From NCBI RefSeq assembly GCF_040712315.1, contig NC_134013.1, positions 38,920,501 to 38,984,500 on the forward strand: DNA of 64,000 nucleotides. Reading direction: 5' to 3'. The notes beneath the pieces were generated by a model. That model was not told where the DNA came from. It did no database searches and saw only the letters and a program-made list of their open reading frames with translations. Numbering within the stretch: the stretch's first letter is position 1; every line of letters begins with the position of its first letter. Origin of the DNA: Castanea sativa. Its lineage: Eukaryota > Streptophyta > Magnoliopsida > Fagales > Fagaceae. Positions 33,901-46,600 of this stretch are shown piece after piece. Made by a program: the position numbers and the translations under genes.

Positions 33901-35062
33901 GATCAAAGCTGACATTCAAGCAATACCAGTCCCTATAGTTACGAGGAGCAATGATATGTTGGCTTAGAAATTCTCTACCAAGGGTATGTTTAACTTGAAG
34001 AGTGCCTACTTGTTAGCTTCAAATCTGATGAAGGTTGAGTCTTTTTTGGGCTCATGGATTTGGAAGCTTCAGACTCTGCCTAGAATCCAAACGTTCATTT
34101 GGAAATGCATGCGCAACAACATCGAGGTAAAAAGTTGTCTAGCTAACCAAGGTATTCCTATAGATACTTCCTGCCCTCTATGTCATGATCAAGTTGAATC
34201 TATTTCCCATGCTCATCGAGACTGCCAAGTAATTAAACCTGTATGGCTTCACCTAGGTATCCATAATTCCAACTCTCTATTCTTTTCTAAAGATATTAGA
34301 ACTTGGCTAGCCTTGAATACTAGTGTTAATACCACTTAAACCATAAAAGGTGTTCCCTGGCACATCCTCTTTCCTTTTGCCATTTGGTCTTTATGGAAAC
34401 ATCAAAATCAAGTTGTCTTAAACAACAAATGAGTCAATCCAAGCCTCACCAAAGTGATATTATCTCAAGCTATGGAGTATATGCTGTGTGCTACCCAACC
34501 AAGGTGTAATAGCCGTATGGTTATCAGACAAGTTAGATGGGAAAAGCCCAGCTAGGGTTGGATGAAACTCAACACGGATGGGTCTTCTAATGCTTCCTTG
34601 GACTCGGTAGGGGGAGGAGGCTTGATTAGAGATGTTCGGGGCAAATGGTTATTGGGCTTCACAAGGAAAATTGGGAATGCAAATAGCTTCATGGCTAAGA
34701 CTTGGGCCCTTAGAGATGGACTTCTTCTTTGCCATCAGTTAAATCTGAACGCTGTTATCATTGAGCTTGATGCCAAGGCGTTAGTTGATGCTCTCAACAA
34801 TCCTTTATACTCTAATTCTGCCATATCTCCACTGTTTGAGGACTGCAAGCAACTGGCTGCACAGATCCCCTACTTAAGCATCAAACATAGCTATCGTGAA
34901 GGCAATAGGTGTGCTGATCGTTTAGCTAGCCTAGGTGTTAGTCAATCTTTGGATTTTTTTATTCACCATTGTCCGCCTGTGGACTTAATTCCTTTTCTTG
35001 AGGCAGATTGCCAAGGGATGTATTTCAACAGGTTTTGTCCTGATCTCTTGTTTCCTCGTTAG
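30934..35062 (+). pseudogene. LINE ORF2: endonuclease, RT, zf-RVT, RNase H
   Basis: Starts MNILIWNSKVALK at 30934. The endonuclease shows METKLGG, MAGDFNEF, FSGPRFTWTN and a final SDQCPV where SDH is expected, so the catalytic histidine is replaced by glutamine (about 31610). RT blocks follow: KALGLDGLHAGFFQRFW, LIPKIQGPETIGNYRAISLC, KIDLEKAYDRIEW, and FADD in place of the usual YADD-type site (about 32995). The zf-RVT block IWKLQTLPRIQTFIWKCM and CPLCHDQVESISHAHRDC spans 34050-34230. In-frame stops occur near 31147, 31645, 32186, 33101, 33626 and 33965, with several frameshifts. Confidence 0.88.
34562..35062 (+). CDS. LINE RNase H domain, uninterrupted frame
   Basis: This 166-codon stretch is open to the natural ORF2 stop. 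It begins KLNTDGSSNASLDSVGGGGL, followed by AKTWALRDGLLLC, IIELDAKALVDALN and SYREGNRCADRLASLG. These are the acidic-residue blocks of the RNase H fold (D, E, D, and a final D in CADRLA), so the active-site residues appear kept. It is probably chance preservation in a dead LINE. No separate promoter is visible. Confidence 0.7.
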   Translation: MKLNTDGSSNASLDSVGGGGLIRDVRGKWLLGFTRKIGNANSFMAKTWALRDGLLLCHQLNLNAVIIELDAKALVDALNNPLYSNSAISPLFEDCKQLAAQIPYLSIKHSYREGNRCADRLASLGVSQSLDFFIHHCPPVDLIPFLEADCQGMYFNRFCPDLLFPR

Positions 35063-35114
35063 CTTTTATTATAATTCCTTTTTACCCAAAAAAAAAAAAA
35101 AAAGCTATAGGAGA

Positions 35115-35229
35115 TAGATGGTAGGATATAGGTTGATGATGAGGCATAATGAGAAAGTAGTAACAATTATGCTTCACTTTTTAATTTTTTTTTTACCACA
35201 AATAATGAATTTGGATATTGATTAATTGC
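35115..35229. other. Short spacer between two LINE copies
   Basis: No feature. It continues the A/T-rich flank seen left of the first LINE. Confidence 0.4.
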
Positions 35230-36585
35230 ATTTTGACAACATGTTTTTTGCACCAAGGAATAATAGAGGTGGAGAGTTAGTGTTATAATTGAAGAGTTTG
35301 ATTGATGTTTTGATTGAAAATTTTAATAGAAATCACATTGATTCCTTTATTGGCAAGGGTACTGAGGACGCTTGGAGGTTCATTGGTTTTTATGGTGAAC
35401 CCATTACACATAAGAGGCACGATTAGACCGTGATTTCGCTATGAATGGTTGTTGAAGTTTGCTGGTCCAAGCATTTGAATTGTAGTACCTCGGATCACTC
35501 TCCTTTATGGATTGTGCCAGTGGGATTTAAACCTATTCGATATACTAAAATTTTTCACTTTGAAGAGGCATGATTGTTTGATAAAGACTACTTTGAAACA
35601 TTGAAAGATGCGTGGGCTAATCAAGAGTATGCTGACCCAAGTGATCGGGTAGTTCACAAAGTAGAGAAGTGTGGTAAAGCTTTGAGTAAATGGAGTCATC
35701 AATGTTTTGGGAATGTTAGAAGAGATCTAGAGAAGAAACAAAAATAGTTTTTCCATCCTGAAAAGGAAGCTCTGCAGACAGGTACTAATTTTCGGGTTAG
35801 AGCACTAAGAGATGAAGTGAATGATTTATTAGATGAGGAAGCACACGTGGTTTTAGAGGTCAAGATCCTTGTGGGTAGTTCACGATGAAAGAAACTCTGA
35901 GGAGAAAGGGCATGAATAAACCATCTAGAGGTACTTGACAAGGAGATTCTCTATTTCCATTTTTTTTTTGGTGTACTAAAGGCCTTCATGGACTTATTTC
36001 ACAGACAATTATCAAGTGAGATATTCGTGGCTATTCTTTGAGCAAGAGAAGCCCAGGCTTAACTCATCTTCTTTATCTAGATGACAGCCTTCTTTTTTGC
36101 AGATGCAATTCTAAAGAATGCAAAAAAGTCTTGGACATTTTAAGTACCTATGAAAAGTGCTTGGAGCAAAAAGTTAATGAAAATAAGACCACCATTTTTT
36201 TTCTACCAAATCCACTTTAGAGGATGGAAGAAAACTTATCAAAGATGCATTAGGGGTGTCTAAAATCAAGCAATATGAAAAATATTTGGGTTCACCATTT
36301 TTGGTGGGAAAAAAAGAAGGAAAAAAGCTAGTTTTTATTCCTTTAAGGAGAGGGTATTGATGAAGTTACACGGATGGGAGAAACAATTGTTATCTCAGGC
36401 TTGTAGCGGAGTTTTGATTATAGTAGTTGTGCAGGCCATTACAACCTAAACTATTTTTAAGTTGTTTTAAATTGCCATTGGAAGCTTGATCAGGATATTT
36501 TGTTGGGGACAAAGAGGAAACCGGAGAAAAATTCATTGGGATAGATGGGAAGATCTTTGCAAACCTAAGATAGAGGCTGGCATAG
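35230..36585 (+). pseudogene. Second LINE: endonuclease/RT remnants
   Basis: Blocks in order, with stops and deletions: APRNNRGGEL, ENFNRNHIDSFIGKGTEDAW, FYGEPITHKRH, STSDHSPLW (endonuclease end, SDH kept), KWSHQCFGNVRRDLEKK, RGTxQGDSLFP (RT), LTHLLYLDDSLLF (active site, LDD instead of ADD) and CSKECKKVLDIL-like sequence. The RT centre is deleted near 35885-35930. The element differs from the LINE at 27613-35103 and is cut at 36585 by LTR sequence. Its RNase H end probably lies at 40040-40576. Confidence 0.75.
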
Positions 36586-37145
36586 TGTAGACACTTCATT
36601 TTGTACCCCTTACGATTTTGGCCCCCGTTTTCCAATGACAATATTACTTGGAGGCCCAAGGCTAGTTTAGAGCCCAATATCGTTAGTTTTTGGCTTGGAA
36701 GATGTTTTGGTGAAAGAAAAACATACAGAATACCTAAGTATGTGCACACATGTAGGGTTTTAGAACACCTCTATGGAAAGTTTTTTATGTAAATTTCGTG
36801 TAGAACTAATTCCACATCGGCTGGGAACCGCCCTACACCCCTCTCTGATCACTATAAAAGGCCTCAAAGGTTCTTTGCCCAAAACACTCTGAATTCACTA
36901 GAAAATAGTGAATCAAAGAGTGAGTTTTTATTCTAAAATATCCTCGTGTTAAAGTTTACTTGGTTGGAACCTTTTCTGGTCTTGACTATTGAGTTATAAG
37001 TTTACTAATCTTCTGGTTTTGCCTTAACTAGATTGACTGAGGGGAACGGTCAAATAAAAGCTCAAGGAGTTCTTGTGTTTGAGGTAAAGGTCCAACCTTG
37101 TTAGTTGTGCTTGATTGTTGTCCCAAAACTGAGTTTCTGGGCAAG
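36586..37145 (+). mobile_element. Tat/Ogre-type LTR fragment
   Basis: It starts TGTAGACACTTCATTTTG and contains CCACATCGGCTGGGAA and TATA-like CTATAAAAGG (about 36851), as in LTR promoters. Another LTR start (TGTAGACATTGCATTTTG) follows directly at 37146 with the same landmark order, so this copy looks 3'-truncated at about 560 bp. Confidence 0.65.
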
Positions 37146-39860
37146 TGTAGACATTGCATTTTGTATCCCTTTACGACTCGGGCCCCTGTTCCCTAATGAT
37201 GTCAAAATTCTAAGACCCAAGGTTGGTTTAAGGCCCAATCAAATTACAAATTGACTTGAGAGGTGTTAAAATGGAAAATATAACTTTTTAGTGAGCAAAA
37301 AATCTATTTTTGGAAAATAAAAGCCAAAGAAAACCCTTGGCTTGCGTACATAGCCTCAAAGCTTGCATACCCAAGCACGAGCTTGCGTACACATGTAGGG
37401 TTTCAAAAACCTATGAAATGCAAGTTTTCTACATTAAAAATTGAGGTTTCGAATGAATCCCACATCGTCTAGGAGCCGTTCCAAACCTCCATTTTCATAA
37501 TATAAATAGCCATACATGGTACCTTTTCAAAAACACACAGAAAGCCTAAGGGAAAAACCTATGATTCGCTAGAAATAGTGAATCAAAAAGGGATTTTTTT
37601 TTTCGCAAAACACCATTGAGTCAATTTTTTTGATTGAGGCCTATTCTAGCCTTGATCTTCGAGTTTTGAAGTTTCCTAATCATTTCTTTGTGATTGTGAA
37701 TAGATTTGACTGAGGGGAACGATCAAAAATCAAACCTAGGAGCTTTTCACTTTAAGGTATATATTTCAAACTTTTCTTTCTTTTTTGCCTTTACCTTTTG
37801 TTTTAATCTTGCTTATTTGATTTGTTTATGTTATAACATGTTTGTTTAGCTTAGGTTTAGTCTTGTTTCTATTTTAAAGCATGTTAGGGTGTTTGATTTA
37901 CAGTTTTATGTATTGCTTTGTTTTTGTGTCTGCTGTTTCTGGGTTAAGGTTTTTGAACAACCTTGCACACGCATGCTCTATGCATGCGTATGCAGGTCAG
38001 GTATTTGGCCTACATACGCAGGCTTCTGTATACGTATGCAGATCGTTGTCCAGAAACCCTATAGTTTTGAGTCTCTGTTTCACATGTTGGTTGTTGGTTT
38101 ACCTTTAACATGTTTAAATTAGGGTTTTTTTTCATTTCTTTGTTTAAATGCTATGAATACACATTCACATGTTCATGCATTGATGTCATAGGTGTTGTGA
38201 TGCGGTGAGATAAGTAAGGTAAGTCATGCATTCACATGTACATGCATTTGTTTGGATGTAATCTTATTTAGTTTTGAAGAGCATGATATAGTGGTTTGAA
38301 TGAGCATGTGTGTGTTCTTGATGCTTTCAATTTGATCTTTTGATGCTACCATGTTTATGTTTCTCCCTTAACATATTGTATGTATGTTTGCTGCCTTGGA
38401 TGGATATGATGCTAGATGTATGCTAAGGTTTATGAGTTAACATGTTTGTCATGCTAGATGGATGTTACGGTTTATGCTTTGATATGAGATGCCATGCCAA
38501 ATGTATGTTAGGATGTTTTGTGAAGCATGATAGATGTATGCTAGGTTTGGGTTGTGATATAGCATGATGGAAGCATGATAAGTGTATGTTTAGGGATGTT
38601 TGATGCCATGTTGATTGTTAGATGTATGCTAGCACGTGCTTGAGTTAGATAAACAATATTGGACATGCCTTTAATAGGATTTGGACGCAAGACACAAAGA
38701 GAGGAAGCCAACCTTAGGGTTGGGTGGTTTTGGGTGCCTAACACCTTCCCAAGATCAGACCTTAACTTCGAACCCATATCTCTAGTAGTAAGATCAATGG
38801 TCCTTCCTCGAAAGGATGTTATATTCATGGTTCCTAGGCCATTGCAAAACTAGGTAGTGACTCATTCTTTGTGTCCACAATAGGTATGCTTACATATGCT
38901 TTATGCATGCACATGCATACTTGTGTCTAGAACCCCTAAATTTAGGGTTTTTATTGTCTTACAGTTTTGCTTAGTTTTAATTATGTTTTTATGTTCTGTA
39001 TGGCTTAGATTTCACATGTTTAGGTCTAGGGTCGGTGGAATAACATGTTTTGCAAACTTTGATTGTTAGATTGGTAATTAGGGTTTATGTGCTTTAATGA
39101 ATAACATGAACATGCATAAACAACATAAACATGCATTGATGCATACATGCTTAGATGACATTGGTGTAGTGAGGTGAGTAAGGTAATTCATGCATAATTA
39201 CATAAACATGCATTGGATTTGGATGATGAACATGATGTGCATGATGGATGTGATATTAAGTTTGAATGTGTGATTATGCTTGGTTTATTTTGTTCATCAC
39301 TCACTACCTTGTTGATGTTGTTATCATATGATGCTTGCTGCCCTTGGATATAAAACATGAATTGTTTGATGAATGTTAGGATATGAGCCATGAATATGAT
39401 AAGATGCCATGGTGGATGTTAGATGTATGTTAGGATATGTTATGTGTGTGTGTGTGTGTGTAAAATAACTTATTAGAGGACTCTTTGATGGAATTAGGAT
39501 GTGGAGCACAATAAGTGGAGGTCTGTGGGCACAAGCGTCCACAACGGTCCTACGTGGAGAGTACGCCTTGGCCTAGGGTGGACCATGGCGGAGTGTATAA
39601 ATGGAGTTGCCACCTAGTGTAGGTCTAGGAACCATATATATAGCACACTTTGTGGAAGGACTGATCTTTACCAGAGCACGTGTTCGAAGTTTGGGTGTGG
39701 GGATGAGAAAGTATTAAGCACCTAACCCCACACCACTGGTGGGTCGGCTTCCTCTCATTGTATTCCAAGTCTTAATCTCATTAAAGGCATATTTAACATG
39801 TTGTTCTAACTCACACACACTCTATCATGCATCTAAAGCAAACAACATGGCATAATCAAG
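37146..39860 (+). mobile_element. Tat/Ogre-type LTR or LTR remnants, about 2.7 kb
   Basis: It starts TGTAGACATTGCATTTTGT, followed by CCCACATCGTCTAGGAGCCG and TATAAATAGCC. Downstream are GGTGCCTAACACCTTCCCAAG (38738) and a second GCACCTAACCCCACACC (39718), which resemble the LTR end of the element at 40577. Two internal segments (about 37900-38830 and 38880-39800) are related to each other. Degenerate ATGCTAGATGTATG units at 38400-38640 and a (GT)n tract at 39443-39461 occur. No gene. The right border is uncertain. Confidence 0.55.
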
Positions 39861-40039
39861 TAGTGGCGGTTCCAGGAATTTTATTTAGGGAGGTCATTAA
39901 ATTTTTTTTTAATGAAAACAAAACTTGAATATATTGAGTTATCGACAAAAAAAAGAAATTAATACATGAAATTTTACAATTTTATTTTACAAGTTTTCAA
40001 ATTTTAAATTATTATATGATAGTTCATTATGAGTGTTGA

Positions 40040-40576
40040 CCAGTATGGACCCTGATCTAATGTGGAATTTTTGGAATTCCACCCATTTTTCCCATTTTAT
40101 TGATTTGGTTTCACATATTATAGATGAGGGGAAGGATTTAGAACTTTTTGCTTAAATTATTTGCACTATTTGGTATAGAAATTTTTTTCAAGAACAAGCA
40201 ACAAAAGTTACCCAATTGGTCAAGTAGTACCCAATGCCTTGGTTACTCATTCTGATTTCCTTTGATCTTTCTTCAACGTAAATTTCTGATGGAGCTATGC
40301 TCAAGGAGGAAGTTTTTGCGACTATTAGAGTTGTAATTCAAGATGAGCAGGGGATGGTTATTGCATTCATGTATGAAAAGATCTTTCTCCTTCAATCTGT
40401 TGATGAGGTTGAATCTTTGGCGGCTATGAAAGCTTTGGTTTTTGCATAGGAGATTGGCATATCTTATACCTTTCTTGAGGGTGATTTTGAAGTTATCATC
40501 AACTCTTTGAAAAGAAATCATGATTCCTTTACTTCTTATGGTAATTTAATCGATGAGGAAAAATATTTACTATATT
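40040..40576 (+). pseudogene. LINE RNase H remnant, cut by the Tat LTR
   Basis: Frames give ATIRVVIQDEQGMVIASMYEK, VDEVESLAAMKALVFA, a stop, then FLEGDFEVIINSLKRN. These are blocks of the plant LINE RNase H-like domain. It stops where the LTR begins at 40577. It is probably the 3' part of the LINE at 35230-36585, separated from it by LTR sequence. Confidence 0.65.
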
Positions 40577-42996
40577 TGTAGACACTCGATTTTGCACTCA
40601 TAATTTAATCAAGGAAGATGACTAGAGTGACCATTCATATACCCAAAATTCATGAATGCATTAAATGAATTAATTCATTCATTGCATATCATAAAACTGA
40701 TCTTGAGGTTCTAATGGTCGTGATGGTATGCCCGATTTCCAAATCGGACCGTCGGATTGAAAGATATTGCATGATCAAGTTTGCACTGTCTGCATGCATT
40801 TTGTTTAGGTAGAACCAACCACACATGATTAATTTAAATTAATTTTGATTGGCTAGACAATTAAAATTAATTAAATAATTTTATGATTGTTTGTTAATTA
40901 GTGTAAAAAATAGGCTTGCTTGCATGGGAATAAAGAGGATAATCAGATAACAATAAAATTGTGGATAATCAAGACTTTTGGGAGTGTTTATCTACAGGAT
41001 AATCATTGATGTAGAGACCTGAATCATCAAAAAATGAGTTTAATTTTTAGAATATGGATTAAAAACGTGTCTAAGTGCAAGTTCCGGCTCAAAAAACCTC
41101 AAAAAAGGAGTCCAAAGTGGAATAAAACTCAAACATGGGACCGGCACCAAAAAGGGCCATTTGACACTTTTGGATTGCCGATCAGCACTTTCCAAGTGCT
41201 GATTGGCACAAACACGGGCCATGGCCCGAGGGCACTTGGATTGAGATAAAACTTATCCTTTTCGATTTTTTAGACATAAGGACGAGTCCCAGTTCGTATT
41301 CTGATCAGTTCCTATTCTGATCATCACGCTTTTTGACTCCCCTCTTTATGGCCCTTCTCTTCTTTTCTTTTCTCTCTTACGTTAAAGACGTTTTGGAGGC
41401 TCTAGCCTTAGGAATTTCTTTTCTATAAGCAAAATATTTTAGGTTTCAAAGAGAATTGAATAAATTTCTTTGAACCCTAAAATATTCCTTCACTAAGAAG
41501 AGCACGCTCATGCAAGAGGTAGTTTTTCTTCCCTTTTTCGGTTCCTTTCCATTAATTCTACTTGATGATGCATGAATAGATTTAAGGTGTTTTTATTATT
41601 TCTGATTTCTTATGTTATTGCCACGTGTTGTTTAATCCTTTCTTAAAACATGTTGTTGGTAAATTTTTATGATTTTTCTTTTGAGTCTCAAAAACTTGCT
41701 AATTAACAAAGATTTTAAAAAAAACTAAAACTGATCTAAATTTTTCAGATTTGATTTTTTTTTTCAAAATTCAAAACTGACCTGTATTTTCATTAAATAT
41801 AGATCTAAGTTTTTTTACACATAAAAACTTATCTGTATTTTCATTAAACGCAGATCTGATTTTTTTTTTTACAATAAAAACTTATCTGTATTTTCATTAA
41901 ATACAGATCTAATTTTTTTAAAAACACACAAAACTGATCTGTATTTTCATTAAATATAGATCTGATTTTTTTACACACAAAACTGATTTGTATTTTCATT
42001 AAATACAGATATAATTTTTTAAAGAAAATTTTCTTTATCACAAAATAGCAAATTTTGAAATTTAAAAGAGAGAGTCAAAAATTGAGATGGTTTTTGTTTG
42101 ATGCATGTAACATTGATTTATTTCATGAGTGTAGGTCATCTTCTAAAAAAACAGTCTTTTTTTTTTTTTTTTTTTTTATAAAAAACAGATTTGACTTTTT
42201 TTTTTCTCTACAAATCTGGATTTTCTTATTTACAAAACAAATCTGATAGTTCTTAATAAAAATCACCTCTTTTAACTTTGCTCCAAAACAGATCTGATAT
42301 TTTTTAGCAAAACCCTTTTTCTTTCTTTACATAAAAATAAGTCTGATTTTCTTTACAAAATTAATTTTTTTTATCTACACAAAAAACAGATCTGGTTTCC
42401 TTTTAATGAATCAAATCAATTTTTTTTTTTTATTTACAAAATTAGATGTGAATTGTTTTTCTAAAAAAGAGGATACATTCATAAGATAGATTTATGTGAC
42501 TTAGTTTTGGTTAAGTGTGTCATGTATGTTCAACATATCATTCATATCATGCAAAAAGGGTATATTGGTCATTAGAGTCTAGAAGACTAGACTCTGTTTG
42601 GGCAAAATGGGTGCCTAACACCTTCCCATTTCGTAACCTAGCCTTCGAACTTAGTTCTTTTTGATAGGTAGACCTATGCTTTGTCTTTCTTTTTTATTTT
42701 TGGGTAAATTGTAATTAGAATAAAAAGCCATGTATTCTTTTGGTAGATTGTAACTAGGACTCAAAGTCTTGTAAGGTTCAATTTATCAAGATTGTATTTA
42801 TTTTTATTCAATCAATGACAATGAAGAATTTTGATCGTGTAAATTTGTATTTATTTATTTATTTATTTATTTATTTTGTATAAAAAATAAGTGGCGACTA
42901 TACACCACTTACCCAAAAAGAGAGGTGCCCTGAAAAAGCACCCAAATATTGTTTTTTTTTTAAGAGCACCTTCTCAAGAAGTTGTGGTCTCTCACA
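40577..42996 (+). mobile_element. 5' LTR of the Tat/Ogre-like element
   Basis: It begins TGTAGACACTCGATTTTGCA and ends TGGTCTCTCACA. The middle (41720-42480) has many near-repeats of ACTGATCTGTATTTTCATTAAATACAG-like text, A/T-rich and non-coding. GGGTGCCTAACACCTTCCC is near 42609 and a (TTTA)n tract at 42850-42876. An inverted copy of the same family lies at 50567-61234. Confidence 0.8.
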
Positions 42997-42997
42997 G

Positions 42998-43015
42998 TGG
43001 CGACTCCATTGGGGA
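42998..43015 (+). other. Primer binding site of the Tat/Ogre-like element
   Basis: TGGCGACTCCATTGGGGA follows the LTR after one base. This type of site is used by Tat/Ogre elements, for which tRNA-Arg priming has been reported; the tRNA match itself was not checked. Confidence 0.7.
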
Positions 43016-43666
43016 TGTTGAGGGTTGAGCTTCGTGTTAGACTTAAGTGACCAAATATATACCCTTGTCTTTTGCATGGCTTTGCATGATATTGTCGTTT
43101 GTTTGTTTGTTTATGTCTTGAGATGTTGTATGATATTTTTGTTTGTATTGTTTGTTAAGAGCTTTCCCTAACTGTCATAATATGTGCTATCAAAACAACA
43201 AATATGTATGCACCCATCTCAACAATATGGTGGTAGTAACCATGGATCACTGGTCTTCATTAGATTCAGGTACCTAGTGGCAAACTCATTAACTCATAGC
43301 CCAAAGTCACTAGATCATTTCTTGTTAACTGTAAATGATAGACCATGTCGTTTGGGCCAACATAATTTTCATTACATTACAAGTTGGGAGGTGTAACGTC
43401 CTAGCTATGGGAAAAAAATAAAACAACAAACCCACCCTACAACGTAATGACTTAGAACCTACCCTTAGGTTGGTCCATGTTAAAATTGCATTGCATGTTG
43501 TGTGTGATTTTTGATTGATTGATATAGATGGGGACTTACCTGTGATTGACCCGACCAAGCCTTTTCTTAGGGGAAAATTTGGCCAAGATTAGAGGGAAGG
43601 CTCCAAAGAGAACCTAAGACCGATACTCAAGCTAGTAGTTCTAGTTCCAAGCTCGTCACTCCCATC

Positions 43667-46600
43667 ATGGTATTGAAGCCCGTGAGCATAGAAGACATTC
43701 CACTATTGCAACATCACAATCTCATATTTGACCTACAAGACAGTTCAAGACAAAAGAAGATTGAAGATCTTGTCACCATGGCAGAAGAGGGAGGACATCC
43801 AAACACTGAAGAACCCATGAACACTCATGAGTTACTGAACACCATGGTAGCTAGTCAAATCCAGCTAAGGGAGGACATGAACCTTATGGTACAACAGTTT
43901 CAGAGCCTGAAGAATGGTCAAGAGGAGAATAAGACTGACCATAATTTCCCAACCACAAAGGGAAAGAAGAAGATCAATGAGAGAATAAACAAGGTGGAAG
44001 AGATGATTAGGAGAGCTCGTAAGATGGAAGACCTCATGGACTACCAATCACTCTCACTTTTCCCTGATGTGAGATTGCCTCCCAAGTCCAAGATGCCAAC
44101 CTTGGAAAAGTTTGACGGGACCAGCTGCCCAAAGTCCCATCTGAAGATGTATGTGAGGGCCATGCAACCCTTAGGAGCGACTGAAGAACTACTTGCTCAA
44201 ATGTTCCAAAACACTCTAACTAGAGCCGCTCTTAGGTGGTTCCTCAACCTAGATGATGCTAGAGCAAGGAGTTGGGAGGACATCTGTCATGAGTTTCACA
44301 ATCAATACAAGTATAATATAGAGGTGGATATAACAAGGAGGGATCTCGAGACCACGAAGCAAGAGCCGAAAGAATCCTTCTCTGCCTTCATTACCAAGTG
44401 GAGGTCTAAAGCTACACAGATGATGAATAGTGATGCGAACCTCAATCGACACGCTTTGAGACTCAACAAAAATATTGGAATACTTGCCCAAGAAAGCTAA
44501 AATTCAGATTTTTGATAGAAACCCAAACCCAACGTTTATAATCGAAACGCGAACCAAATGTATAAGTTGACCTTGACCCAATGATTATAAAGAATCACGA
44601 ACCGAAGGTATAAAATTTGAACGCCACAAGGAAGAATCCCTGATAAGTTCACAGTTCTTGAAGAACCAAAAGAAGAGCAAAGCCTCACATTTTCAAATTT
44701 TTTATTCACTAATATTATGAAAAAACGTTTACAGACTTAAGAGCCTATTTAAGGGCTCCATAAAACTTGACAGACAAGAAAATATATTCTAAAATAAATC
44801 CTAATTGATACCTTACCATATCAGGAATCAAATTTGACCAAAAAAGCATTAAATGCACCTAAAAATAAGGAAATAAATCACCTAAACCTAAAATAACGTT
44901 TTTACATAAAAATACCAAAAATAATAAATTACAATAATTAAATTGTAAATTGTGTCCTACATCAGACCCCTCTACTTGAAACAAACTCGTCCTCGAGTTC
45001 ATCTTTGAAATTTGAAATCTTTCTCTCAAAATAAACAAATACTTTGAATGCTTTAATGACTTGATCCGGTTGTGAAATTTGAATCCTTCATAAAGTGTAG
45101 CAGAAATTTTTTTCTCATCTACTTTCAATTTATTTGCAACATCAATCAACAAAGGGTTGATAATAAAATTAAAATTTTCTACTCCAAGAAAATCAACATA
45201 TTGTATAGTCATCTTCAACAAATCAATTGAGACTTGAGGATTGTGAGTTGTGGACTCATCCTCATATTTGACCTCAATTGAATTTTCCACAATGTTCTCA
45301 ATAATTACCATCTCTTTTTTTTTAAAGTTTTTTTTTTCATTTTTTTTTTGGATGATAACAGGAAGCAAAAGATAAAAGGATAGAAAACTGATTTTAGAAC
45401 CTGTGCTCTGATACCAAATGATACGAACCTCAATCAAAACGCTTTGAGACCCAACAAAAATATTGGAATACTTGCCCAAAAAAGCTAAAATTCAGATTTT
45501 TGATAGAAACCCAGACCCAACGTTTATAATCGAAACGCGAACCAAAGATATAAGTTGACCTTGACCCAATGATTATAAAGAATCACGAACCGAAGGTATA
45601 AAGTTTGAACGCCACAAGGAAGAATCCCTGATAAGTTCACAGTTCTTGAAGAACCAAAAGAAGAGCAAAGCCTCACCTTTTCAGATTTTTTATTTAATAA
45701 TATTATCAAAAAACGTTTACAGACTTAAGAGCCTATTTAAGGGCTCCATAAAACTTGACAGACAAGAAAATATATTCTAAAATAACTCCTAATTGATACC
45801 TTACCGTATCAGGAATCAAATTTGCCCTAAAAAGCATTAAATGCACCTAAAAACAAGGAAATAAATCACCTAAACCTAAAATAACGTTTTTACATAAAAA
45901 TACCAAAAATAATAAATTACAATAATTAAACTGTAAATTGAAGAAGAACAATTAATACCTGTATACCATCAAATAGGCCAAGTGAAGAAGAACAATTAGT
46001 TATGGTTGTAAAGAATTTAATACCTGTATACCATAAGTACTTGTTTGCCTAATATTTTTTTTAATTTTAAAGCTTTATTGCTGTTGGAACCCAAATTGAA
46101 GATGCAATAAATAATGGCACTATAAAGAATGAGGACCTACCCAGGTTTAAAAAGAATTTAGGATCTGGTTTTAAAACTGTAGAAGTTTCTAATATCTATA
46201 AAAATGATCCTTAACGACTTATTGCACCCATTGCACCCGTGCAAATATCACAAGGGCCACTCCCAAGGCCTAGGAGGGAGTTTCATGAGTTGTATATGCC
46301 TATGAGTCAAGTATTTGAGAAGCTAAAAGCAAAAGGGTTACTAAAGCCCTTAGACCCAAGACCAATTCCAAACCCGCTACTTGCAATATTTGATGTGACT
46401 AATAGATGTGCCTACCACCAAAGCCCTGGCCATGATATCGACAAGTGTTTTGGCTTTCATCATGCAATTCTAGACTTAATAGACAATAAGGTGATTGTGC
46501 CACCTACAAGGCCTAGCATCACTAATAATCTCTTGCCCAACCACAATTTTGGGAGAGGACCGAGGATTAATTTCTTGATGACTCAAGAGGAAAGTAAAGA

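Larger units (their letters stand above)
27613..35103 (+). mobile_element. L1-type LINE retrotransposon with 11-bp TSD
   Basis: Order: very short leader, ORF1 (DUF4283 plus zinc-knuckle remnant), linker, ORF2 with endonuclease, reverse transcriptase, zf-RVT and RNase H, then a poly-A tail at about 35088-35103. Identical GCTATAGGAGA copies border it. It is near full length but contains a 1374-bp solo LTR and many stops and frameshifts, so it is dead except possibly for isolated domains. Confidence 0.9.

Noticed and set aside
38400..38640. Regular spacing of ATGCTAGATGTATG units, considered as a CRISPR-like or satellite array
   Set aside because: Units and spacers are degenerate and irregular, within an LTR; no array structure and a eukaryotic context.
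44859..45479. 206-codon minus-strand frame in the TRIM-like element
   Set aside because: It runs from one LTR through the internal region into the other; only the middle part could be meaningful and no domain was recognised.
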